From NCBI RefSeq assembly GCF_905220365.1, contig NC_061136.1, positions 10,271,702 through 10,335,701 on the forward strand: a stretch of DNA of 64,000 nt. The letters are read 5' to 3'. The notes under the pieces are model-generated. The model was not told where the DNA came from, made no database searches, and worked only from the letters and a program-made list of their open reading frames with translations. How positions within the stretch are numbered: the first letter of the stretch is position 1; every line of letters begins with the position of its first letter. Position numbers and translations under genes: made by a program. The stretch is from Vanessa cardui (Eukaryota > Arthropoda > Insecta > Lepidoptera > Nymphalidae). Shown in pieces: positions 47,980-58,989 of the stretch.

Positions 47980-49365
47980 AAAAGACTTTCTTTTTTTACT
48001 TTTAAGGTTCCTCTCCAATTTGTATAGCCTTGATGAAACTGAAGTAGTTTAAAGGCAATCTAAGGCATCTAATGAGGTATCTACGCAGATATAGAGAAAA
48101 TGAGATATACAGCAATAAGGGGAAAGGTGAAATATCTTTAATTTTACCGCTTTTTTAAAACAATCCTAATAACATGAAATGCCGTAACTTTCTTCGTCCT
48201 TCACACTAGATTTTTAAATATATCATATTTGATTTTATATAACTTTTAAGTAAAGTTTTATACCTTCTTATAATATAGGGATTAATTATAATTAAGTAAG
48301 CACGTATATAGGGAAAATTCTGTTTACTTACTCAGCTATTATTATGAAAATTCAAAGTGTACATATATGTTAATTTAGAAACATTTACCTATGCCCAGAA
48401 TATTATATAAAATTTAGCTTATATAAAAATATTGATCATTTTTTTTATTTTTATTTTTGGTAATAATTTAAATCAAAATAAAATGACATTGTACATGTAT
48501 GTATATAAATATACTATTTTAATTTTATTGTGACATATTTTTATGGACAGACTTTTGATAGAGCTTCCCATATTGATTTCTAAAAATAAATTACATAATT
48601 GAATTATTGTATTTCTATGACTATGTCTAGATATCTGTTTCTACACTTTGAAGAACAGTAGCAATATATCAAAACAAGAAGATAATATTTGTATCAGTCA
48701 TTTGTTCATAATTAAATAAGTATATCCCGCTTATATTTCAGCCAAGGTAATAAAATATAAAATTGGATGCAAATATTTTTGAATGAATTACCAAATAATA
48801 GCTTAACAAGAAAATTTAAAATAATATTGCAAATGTCATTTTTTAAAATACAGAAAAGTCTATCCGCCAATAGATGGCACTTTTGAATTTGTACTACGGC
48901 TAAACGATGAACTAAACGCATTATTTTGCAACCACATATATTAGCTACTTGTCAAGAGATGGCGCTACTTGTCAGTAAAAATAAAATTGTGATTGTTATG
49001 GTACCTGAACCTCTCAAAAATCATTAAACTCGAGTAAGTAGTAGTAGCATCGAGAGTCAGCCGAATATATTTAGTTATACATATGTTAATTGTTTATAGG
49101 TAAACGTACATAATAAAATATAGAATAAGCAAATAACCAAAAATGGTAAGTGGGTAGGTACTATAGTGGTTAATTTTATTATTTCGTTCTCAAATTTTAC
49201 GACGAGGTTAGAAAATACAGACTATTTTATCAAAGGCGGTATTATTGTTCCCGAACAGTCTACTAAAAGGTCACATTATTTATAAATATAAATCAATATT
49301 TCTAAATGCAACAATATCGTATCTTGGAGCTGATGGTACCAGGAATGTATAAGGAGCGAGGAAGA
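47980..49365. other. Intergenic AT-rich DNA with a paired PHO-core motif
   Basis: No gene was recognised. TAGATGGCACT (about 48871) and GAGATGGCGCTA (about 48956) are PHO-core strings 85 bp apart, similar to AGATGGCGCTA near 31630 and TAGATGGCGTT near 25300; they may be regulatory or traces of a shared repeat. Confidence 0.4.
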
Positions 49366-49369
49366 TTAA

Positions 49370-49480
49370 TGATATACACAGACCGACAGCGCGGCCGTGT
49401 TTGAGCGCAGGTGCGTTATTTTCATAATTGGTCGACCCGCGCCTTCAGCTTTCAGGAACTTGCGAGTGGCCATATTACTT
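49370..49480 (+). promoter_or_regulatory. CG-rich block with a donor-like CAG|GTGCGT
   Basis: CGACAGCGCGGCCGTGTTTGAGCGCAG is followed by GTGCGT (about 49411), a moderate splice donor, and then by GGTCGACCCGCGCC. It lies in AT-rich DNA about 4 kb beyond mir-10. It could be a Dfd noncoding exon or an enhancer; the evidence is composition and one splice-like site. Confidence 0.2.
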
Positions 49481-49489
49481 GTAATACGC

Positions 49490-51670
49490 AAATATAAATA
49501 CGTAATGTGTGTAGTATCCATTGTTCATACATTATTATTAACTAAAGTGGCATTATTAGTATAATTATATTGTCACATACATTGTTCACATTAAAACGTA
49601 GTTTAATAACATATCCAATGTACCTTTAATAAATAAATATCGGAAAATGGAAATATATCAACTAATTCCAGTCTTGTATGTTCTTCGAAGCATATTTGTA
49701 TCACTTACCTTTACTTTACTTGGACTATCGTATCATTACAGTTTTTGGATTAGCTATACGGTTTTGTTATTGATCGAAAGAGCATTACTGTTGATACATA
49801 GTGTAATATCAATTCATGATATAAAACGCGCGATAACAGCTGGGTAGGTACTTTAATTAATAATATACAATTTTCATCACAAGAAATTGTGTTATTTTTA
49901 CTGTACTATTTATTCCTAAAAATCAACCTTATGAAATTGACTGAAAATAAAAATATATATTTTTTTGTTATTGTTGTATATAGAAGTATTGTTTACTTCT
50001 AATCATAATGCATATAATATGTAAGTATAAATTTATTTAAACACAATACATAATTTTTAAAAACGTTAAAACAGAATGATTAATTAAATTAAAGATTTAC
50101 TAAAACAATGTGCATATAAATAACAAAGAAACTATTTTGTATTTTTTTTTAAACCCGACGTTTATTCATTAATCTTTTGTATCCAACACCTAAAACTAGA
50201 AGCTTTGAAATAAACCATTTAACTAAGAACTGGTTACATTTAATTTATCTAAACAGGACAACGGACACAAATGCTCTATGAGGACATGTAAATCTGACGT
50301 ATCTCACCTTTCGAGGTAATGAGTACTATTAATCATGTGCCACGGACGACCCCAGTCTTAGTCTTGCTTTATACTTACAGCTAAGGATCTTAAACCCAAC
50401 ATCTGTGCCAAAACTAACGACCTATGAGGAATTAAAAAACTCTCTTGCTCATATTCTTAAGGTATTCGATAAGTAGCGAATGGTTTGTTGATAATATTAT
50501 CACTTGGTATTCTTATACGGGACCTGGCTCGGTTTTGGCACATATCTAATTTTATAATAAAATAAAAATGATAAAATATAAATTAACATTCTATAGCACT
50601 CAGGAATAAAATAGAATTTTATAAGAGATTAAAAAATGTAATTTGATCATTAGTTCCGGGGTATATCATATATAACTCATTTTGAGTATTAAATTTTCTA
50701 ATATACATATTTATCATTAAAAATATATATAAGACAATATACCCCTTCAGGAATTCAACTTCATGTTATAATATTTTACTCCATGCAGTATACATCGTCA
50801 TCATAGGTACATGTACAACTATGGTACCTTATGAACCATTTATGTACTTACATGTTTCAGAACATGTTCCTCTACAGTCTACATGCATATATCTTTCCAT
50901 TTTTTCTTAATCGAGATTAATACAAGTATTGTAAGCGTCGTCTGTAACAACTCTTCATTTACTTATTAATAGTTCTGTATCAATTTATTGTTTTTAAGGA
51001 AATTATAATGTCGTTAATATTAAATCTTAGGTATAAAGTAAAATTAAGAAAACAATAAATGAGAAAAAGTAAAATAATCGCTTTTCCTGGGTCTTTTCGA
51101 AATAATCTAATTTATAGCTACTCTTTGTTTTGTCTTTAGGTAAGCAAAAATAATGTATATTATTCATATTAATATTTCTTAAAATGTCAAAATGTGTCAG
51201 AATTAAATATCGAACGGTTGCGAAATGGGCGCCAGTCCAAAATTGTGTAACTAAACCAAATGCAATGAAAGCAGGAAGGGCCGCGTCAAAAATTACTATT
51301 ATGCCCCCGGCACATAATTAATGAACTGCTTATTCAAATACTTTTAAAACTATTATTCATGCCGTTTACGTTTGAAATGTTCCGACGATTTCTATGAAAG
51401 GGCTCTTTTCGTTTGTTAATTAAAAACTCTACCTTATGCGATTTTTAAATAGCTCTCGTGTGAGGCGTAACGAATTATTCGCGTAAATATTTTTTAATAT
51501 CGCAACACCACTTAATAATATGATGTTAAGTTTACTAGTGATGTGCTTAAGAATAACGATTAGCAAAACGACAATTCTCTTTATGGTAATATTATTTCAT
51601 AGACATTTAAATTTTAGCTTACAGAATAATAAGTAGCTACTTAGTAGGAATTGTTAATGTAACGTTAAGT
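49490..51670. other. Intergenic AT-rich DNA, nothing recognised
   Basis: The 66-codon frame at 49647-49847 encodes a hydrophobic peptide, but this is expected from T-rich DNA. There is no promoter, splice or repeat context. Confidence 0.45.
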
Positions 51671-51674
51671 GCTT

Positions 51675-51745
51675 AGTCCCAATAGCTTAACGGTATATTG
51701 GCTGGCTTTGGATTAAACTTATCAGGTTTGATTCTGATTTTGGGT
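51675..51745 (+). repeat. Degenerate tRNA-like SINE head
   Basis: TAGCTTAACGG (51683-51693) fits the box A consensus, and GGTTTGATTCT (51725-51735) fits box B with two mismatches, at a normal spacing of about 42 bp. A functional tRNA is excluded by the lack of a stable acceptor stem. It is probably a decayed SINE of a third family. Confidence 0.4.
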
Positions 51746-51749
51746 CTTG

Positions 51750-53625
51750 GTTGTTGATGCTTTTGAGGTTTGGAGCGTAATATAAATACTTGCACATAAA
51801 ACGCATAAACGAAAATTACACTTAATATTTTGAATTTGATTTTATACCTACTAAGCATTTTTACGAAAACTTTTTAAGAAAACAAACAAATGTATCCCAT
51901 AACTACAATTATACTTAAAGCTAATCAGGTACTTCATTACAAGACAATGATATTAGCTAAATAGAATCTTAATCCCTAAAAACTTCAATACACGAACGAT
52001 TATATAATTACATTTTTATCACCAAAATCTCGAGTGATTATAATTAAATGATTTCTAATCAAGTTAAGGTATCTCAGTTTTCTTGTTAGTGACAGCAGAG
52101 TTATTGTCCAGAGAAGTCCACCTCAGAACTTATAATATTGCAGTCTCCATATCGAAATCCCATTGCAACATTGCACAGCGAACTTTTAATCAAGTCCTGG
52201 AGAAACGATTTACTATGGCCATAGAGCTGTGAATAGTATAGACAGGTTTATTTTAAGACATCGATTATATTATAATATTCTTTAATAGTCGTTATAGGAA
52301 TTTATAACTTATGTAGGTGTACGTTAATTTAATATTAAAGATATACTGTATATATTTAAGATTTTTCTTATGTTATTGTATTTTTCCGATAAACCTAAGG
52401 TTTGTTTTAAAGTAGGTTCGACTATAGTCCAAAATATCAAGTTCATAGCAACGACTTTGCTGTCACTGAGGGGTACCTATTTTGAATGTATACAGCGTTG
52501 AAAGTGTATCCGTGAATATTATTAACATTGATTTAAGCGTTATTGGAATCATTAATCGATCGAACTGTCACAATTGGGAAATAAAACTGTAAAATATCTT
52601 ATAAAAACTGTTTGTAAAACAATACATATTAACATTATAATATAACAATTAAAATCACACTTCATATCATTTACACTACAAATATAAATATTTATACAAG
52701 AAAAATACTCTACATATGCATAAAAACAATGAAGTAGGTAAAGGCTTACTTTTCTTGTTATAAAAATGTGTGCATAACAACCGCGAAGATGCGTATCAAA
52801 TATATATTAGTAATTTGTCAATACTCTCTTTTGAAATATTTTGATTTTAACAATGCAATAGCTATATCCCGATCATTTGATAACCATAAATAAACAAATA
52901 CCTGCTATTTATCAAAACAGACTAATTAATTTATTATTGTAAGCATGTTTTAATATTTCAAATGCCAGTTCTATTTATCGTTGTGTCTATCGTCAGAGCA
53001 CGCCCGCAGTCGTCGGTCGGCGCCGTGGGCAGCTCACCATTAATCACTAGTTTTAGCTGCAACTATACCTATGTATACTAGACAATGTACATGTGGGTAT
53101 CGGATTGATACATAAATATTGTGTATCTCATGGCATTGTTTTCTTCTAGGTAAAAAATATCTAGCTTAATTATAGAATTATTGGAAGGCTGTAATTGTAA
53201 TAACTATGCATCCGATTAAAATATATGACTATTTTAATTTTTATTCTTTAAAGTAGCATTTAAAACTTGCTCATTTAACAAATTTCGAATTTCGAGAAAT
53301 CAAAAAGAAAAGAAATATATCAACTAGTTACTTTTAATAACATAAGTGTTTACTATTGGTCAAAATAGTCAGATCATAAAAAAAAAAAACATTTAGCATA
53401 AAGAAAAATGTAACAAGTACATATATCGTTATTTAATAAATATATTGTATTCAATGTTATCTTAAATACAAACTGATTTTGAAACATAATGCCGTACAAA
53501 TAAAATATATAAAATATTATAAATTACTATAAAGAGAGTATTTTCATTATAATATTTCATATCATACCCAAGTACGTTAGGTTTCGCCCTCATATCCCAC
53601 GACAATTGGTTCAACTGATTGGGCG
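51750..53625. other. Intergenic DNA with one CG-rich spot
   Basis: Mostly AT-rich and featureless. At 52980-53045 there is a CG-rich spot (CACGCCCGCAGTCGTCGGTCGGCGCCGTGGG-type sequence) that could be a regulatory element. CATTAATCGATCGA near 52551 is a Hox/Exd-like string. Confidence 0.4.
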
Positions 53626-53634
53626 CAGCCTAGC

Positions 53635-53790
53635 TATAATAATACAAGGGTTGAGTTGCTGAGTCACTCCTGCCAGAGAATCAGACGTCAATCGAACAGT
53701 AGCAGTTGCTACCATATGGAGTTCAATTACAGCGTACAATATGTGTTCAGCGACGTTGCTGGAAGTCTAAGAAATTTTGTATTGATATAA
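53635..53790 (+). promoter_or_regulatory. Candidate TATA-plus-initiator promoter with a short open frame
   Basis: TATAATAA starts at 53635. TCACTCC, a perfect YYANWYY initiator, has its A at 53666, so TATA sits at -31, the usual spacing. A 50-base leader leads to ATG at 53716, opening a 24-codon frame that begins MEFNYSVQYVFSDVAG and stops soon after. The geometry is good, but the product is unrecognised and no splice donor follows, so it could be a lncRNA promoter, an orphan small gene or chance. Confidence 0.3.
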
Positions 53791-54317
53791 TAATATTTTT
53801 GCTAGTCTTGACGTTCATTACTAGCTTTGTACACATTAATAGATTTCCATGGGTACTGGCGCGTTAATAATGTAACGGCAGTAAATATTTCTCATAATCC
53901 AAATACCTCTCCAAATCGGAATCAAAGTTGCATGAATAGATCATCAGTGGCGGATGCGATTCCAATTTTAAATTTAAAAATAGAATTACAGAACCTTATA
54001 TGCAGTGTGGATATGCCATGTATTGAGCTGTTTATGTATTATGGAATGAAGATAGAAAAAGGGCTGGGCATGGGTTAACGAAATAAATGTCATTGTTAAT
54101 TGTAAGGACCGTTAGTTAATATATGTATACATAGACTAATTATTTATTATTTTAAATGGTGCATTCAACTAACAATTTATGTAATAAAAAAAGTTTTCAC
54201 AGGTATTTTTCAGTAAACCTCATAAAAAGCATGGATTTAATATTCGTTGTGTCCAATGTAATTGTAATTTATTGATATAGTCTCTAATTAAAAAGCTCCT
54301 AGATTTTAAGGCGAAAG

Positions 54318-54378
54318 CAATGAGTTTCTTGTCGGCTTTTCTCAGTAGAATCGACTTTCCGAACCGGTGGTAGCATAA
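54318..54378 (-). repeat. Family E lepidopteran repeat, copy E2
   Basis: On the minus strand it reads 'gctaccaccggttcggaaag', 'tcgattctactgagaaaag' and 'ccgacaagaaactca', a closer match than E1 to the abundant repeat I recall from lepidopteran transcripts. Only the core is preserved. Confidence 0.7.
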
Positions 54379-54410
54379 AGCTTCTATAGTTTATATTCAT
54401 TTAAGTATAG

Positions 54411-54420
54411 TTAGGTTAGG
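54411..54420 (+). repeat. Two TTAGG units
   Basis: TTAGGTTAGG is the insect telomere unit twice. It is short enough to be chance, but see the inverted four-unit array at 55232. Confidence 0.4.
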
Positions 54421-55231
54421 TGTGTTAATAATAAATAAATAAAAGTAATTTACACCACCAATAATTTTCTACCGTTTGTAATCGGGTTTGATTTATTTTA
54501 AACTAACGATCGCATACAATTATCCAGCAACGTATACCAAATAGAAACTAGTAGTAGAGATAAATTTAAGTAACAAGAATGTTTTCTTGCAATAACAATG
54601 AAAGTCAAAAGAACAGTTAAACAATTTTAACTGGACCAATTCATGAACAGAAGTTGATTTATAACAGATCTTTGCGAATAACAATGGTAACCCTTTTGCG
54701 AATTTTTAACTACCGTTCTAACTGTTACAATTTAAGTTGCATAGAATAATTTATGGGGGTATATTGGTGGTCTACGACAGTAGTTAATGGTTCTGCTAAG
54801 TCATCGGCCTTTGTAGGTCAGTTGCTGGCTGCTCCCTATGTGGATATTGTAGTAATATTCGATTTAAATAGGTTGCCAAAGTTTTGAAAATTTTCGACCT
54901 ATATACATTTATATAGAATATTAAAAGTTATTATTACAAGTTATAAACTATAAAGTATAGCAGTACTATTATTGTTAATCATGTTGCTTGTGTTCTATTG
55001 CTATTTTCTATTTGATTGCGGATAAATTTATAGAGGTGTCTGTACCCTTTAACTTTATAATAATCAGCATAACAGTATAGCATAATCTTGAAATCAAGCT
55101 AGTGAGCAAAACGATGATGGCAAGAATGAGTTTTGCTTTTACGACTTTGGTATACACGTTACGAATTTTCATCCGGCACATGCACATATCTTCACAATGT
55201 TTTCTTTTACCACTAAACACGAGATGAATTA

Positions 55232-55251
55232 CCTAACCTAACCTAACCTAA
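55232..55251 (-). repeat. Interstitial telomere-like array, four CCTAA units
   Basis: CCTAA is repeated four times without error, the complement of the insect telomere unit TTAGG. It lies 0.8 kb from two units in the opposite orientation. Such short interstitial arrays arise by repair of double-strand breaks or by telomere-associated retroelements; no TRAS- or SART-like sequence is seen beside it. Confidence 0.75.
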
Positions 55252-55259
55252 CACCAGGG

Positions 55260-56135
55260 ATTCATGTAAACTTAAGATCCATGCCTTCTTACCCTCGGTC
55301 CATTACAATTCTCTCAATTTAAATTATCTCAAATATAGAGGTGTTACAAATTGTGAAATGAATATGTTCTTAACCACCAAGTATTATTGAAAAGCTGACT
55401 AACGAAATTCTTTAATGAAGTTTGAGTAACGCTGCCATCACGGCCTGCCTGGCATTATCGACAATAGCGCACTAATGATCGTCTTAGCATTCAAATCGCC
55501 CACGCACAGCTTTTGTCTCCAAAAACACTGATTTTTTATTCGCAATGTTATTTTTCAAGACAACGAAACAACCGAATGATTGAAGGATTTAGGTCGTCGG
55601 GTTAAGTGAAGAAATATTCTTAAGATCTGTATATATATTTAATTCAATTTATATGCTATGGAATCTGAGGTACATGATTGAAACTTAATTATAAATTTAA
55701 CTAATGTACCTATGTATATATTATAACTATTTTTAAAATGAAGTCCTAAGTTTTGTTTGCCTATGGACTAAAAATCTATTATGAACATAGTCTAAACATA
55801 ACCTCATATCATCATACAAAAATCTAGATATAATATAGATAGGTATTTTTCATTATTTGAACCTTACTAGGTATACATGTCTGTTTAAATCTTACGACAT
55901 TGATGAATAGGTATTACTACTACGTACCTACTACCTAAATAATTTTCAGGTATTGTATTCATTCACCCCGAAACGCAACGTCGTTATGTTTATTTATACT
56001 ATACCAAAAATCTTTTCAAAACCTTAGTGTATTAAACTGTAAAGAGTTTCAACTGAATTGGATGAATGAAATAAAAATGTCATACGGGGTGAAGACATGT
56101 GGACATACTGTATATATTCGTACTAAGACGTCTTG
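55260..56135. other. Intergenic DNA, nothing recognised
   Basis: A slightly CG-richer patch at 55425-55515 contains CATCACGGCCTGCCTGGC and TCGCCCACGCACAGC. There is no gene or repeat. Confidence 0.4.
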
Positions 56136-56139
56136 TTAT

Positions 56140-56290
56140 GACATAGTATAAAACGAAGTCGCTTGACGCCGTCTAAATGCTTATCGTAATATATTTTAAA
56201 CTACGTAATGGATTTAAATGCAGTTTTTATTACTAAATAAAATTATTTAAGAGGAAGTTTTACATACATGCATATTATAGTAAAAATGTT
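56140..56290 (+). mobile_element. Degraded Helitron-like element, copy C4
   Basis: 'acatagtataaaacgaagtc', 'gcttgacgccgtctaaatgc' and 'actacgtaatggatttaaat', then 'aagaggaagttttacatac', follow the order of copies C2 and C3. The 3' end is lost. Confidence 0.6.
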
Positions 56291-56299
56291 TTCGATATT

Positions 56300-58740
56300 C
56301 CTTTTGAATCTTAAACGTGCACCTGATTTATTGTCAGATTGAATATTATTAATTTAATTAATTTATTAATGACACATTCACATAAATATTTCATATCGCA
56401 TCTTAATTTAGATGTAATTTTTAATCGCAAATTTAATATTCAAGAGTTTAACAAAATTGTAAGCGTAATAATATAAAAAAATTACTGACGAAATAAAACA
56501 TTTATAAATATATATATAGCCTTAGAATAATATGTCGCTGAAGTCATGTGACACGACTATTAATCACAAACTCAAACCGCGTCGGTTTTCGCAGAGAACT
56601 AAAATATAATTAGAATTACGAAATAGCCACTCGGTCTCATTAACGTTAGTTTTTATATACCTATTCTTAAAATAATACGTATTCGAAATATACCTAAATA
56701 TTTCATGCCAAGACCTTGAAACGGTAACATAAATTTGACTGGAATATAAATAATATTTGATACTGACTTTGATTTGTATACCACAAGTTATTATTTATTG
56801 CTTTTCAATATAACCTATCAACTTGTTTAAAGATTGTAAAAACAATACTTTTAAATATATATTAAGCGTACTCGAACGTAAAATAAAAAAAAAGTAATAC
56901 ATATTTATTTTTAAATAATAGTGTGTTTTTGGACACTTATTAAATTGATTGATTACACTTAATTGTGTTGGTGATGTGGTACAGAGCTATATCAGGTGAA
57001 ATTAAAGACATTAAATAGTAGTATAACCACAGCAAACACATCCAAATTTTTGCAATATTAGATACAATTTGAGATATGATAGATATGACTAGAGGTCTCT
57101 AAGTAATAAAGCCTTGTTCAATAAAGTACTGACATTTGAGACTGAAACTAATTTCTGGGAACTTAATGATATTATAGGTCCTACAATAAACTATACAATA
57201 TAATTTTTATAGAAATTAAAAAAAAAAAAATTTGGTGTAAATAAATAAAATCAAAACGTCTGTAGAAATTAAGGACAATAATAAGCTTCAGTTCGGTTTT
57301 TGGTAAATCTTGAATTATTTTGTATAGAATATAAATGGTGTTGTTTTATAAAGAGACTTTTATTCCATGAAATGTTTATTAGAATCAATTTTGAAGCGAT
57401 TTGTTTAAAAAACATGTCTTTAAAGCTTGTTATTCTTAACATACCATTTTAAGTTTATTATACGTACAATCTATAGCAATTTGTTAAATCATTAGTATAA
57501 TAAGATATGGATACTTTTACAATACAAAACGTATTTTAAGCAATACTTTCATTGGTAAAATGTCATCAGAATCGGAACAAAACTGAGAGTTTTTCACGGA
57601 TAAAAAAACTATCGTCAAATCGTTACGAACAATGCATCGTTATAATCTACCAAATAAAAACTCTCATGAGAATAGCACGTCAACGCAATCATTAACAACA
57701 GTCATCTAAACTGAATTGTATTGTTGGTGTGAAAATGGAAAAATCGTCGATCCATGTGCAAGAATGTATTGAATGGAACAATTTCACGCGCCATAAAATA
57801 TCATCGTGAACTTTGAAAAATTTCGATGCGATGTGTAGAATGAAACCGTTGGCGTCCGTGGCGAATGATATTAATTGATTTGTTTTTTGGAAACGTTTTC
57901 ATATTTTTTTTCACTTCTTATTTTTATGTCATTTGTAATATAATATCTCTTTTAAAAATTTTGATTTATAAATTCAGTATAGTATTTTTGGAGTAAGCGA
58001 GGATATTCTAAAAAATCGTTAAACGTATGTTACGTAGGTAGTGTTATTTAAATTTCGTCTGAATATTTAATATTGTAAAGAGGAAAGAGTGGTAACTTAG
58101 TAATTCTGGATTGTATCTTATAAATCTGAGCTGGATGAGGTGGATCAATTTCAATTGAACAACATTATTTCGTTATTTTTTTTAAAAACACTGTAAAAAC
58201 CATTTAAATGAACATATTTTGTCCTATAATATAGTCAATTTCCATGGTGCGTCCAAGACATAACTTAAAAACAAGTATCACAGTTAGCAACACCAATGAC
58301 AGTGTATGTCATAAATTAACTTTACTTTACTTATCATTATGAAGGACTCAAGTGTAGAATTTCAAAAAGTATCAAATACATTTTACAACAAGTATGTGCC
58401 AATAATTAACAACATCAAAGCAGGGTAAAGCGTTAATTCCCCAAGTACCAAGTGGTCATTGCTAACCCCTGTAATCCAGTGTCGCTGGACCAATCAACAC
58501 CCGTCAAAGGCTCTCAAGGGCCGAGGGACTGTGAGGGGAACAAGTGAGGGATCATAAGTTCAGTCCTTTGAAACTCCACTGTAGCGAATATAAAAGGATG
58601 TGTTTATATAAAAAGAAACTTGTTTGAAGAATTTTACAAAAAAAAGGTTTAATATCAAATCAAATTATAAACACTGATAACAAATGCTTATGTTAAAATA
58701 ATACTCGTATATTTAACTTAAAAAAATTAACAGTAAAATA
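56300..58740. other. Intergenic DNA, nothing firmly recognised
   Basis: AT-rich throughout, with two less AT-rich patches at 57600-57860 and 58440-58560 (GGTCATTGCTAACCCC, TCTCAAGGGCCGAGGGACTG) that match no repeat here and have no coding frame. Either could be an enhancer. Confidence 0.4.
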
Positions 58741-58741
58741 G

Positions 58742-58984
58742 TTTTTTTATGGAAACCTGATGGTAAGTGGTCACCATCACCCATAGACAATAACGCTGTA
58801 AGAAATATCAACTATTCTTTACATCGTCAATGTGCCACCAACCTTGGGAACTAAGATGTTATATCCCTTGTGCCTGTAGTTACACTGGCTCACTCACCCT
58901 TCAAACTGGAACACAACAATACTGAGTACTAGAGATGGGTGGTACCTATCCAGACGGGCTAGCACAAAGCCCTACCACCAAGTA
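58742..58984 (-). mobile_element. SINE-like repeat, family B, copy B3
   Basis: This is a reverse-orientation, nearly complete copy: T-run, 'cctgatggtaagtggtcacc', 'ataacgctgtaagaaatatc', 'ccaccaaccttgggaactaa', 'cactggctcactcacccttc', then 'acaaagccctaccacca'. Low divergence from B1 and B2. Confidence 0.85.
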
Positions 58985-58989
58985 AAGTA

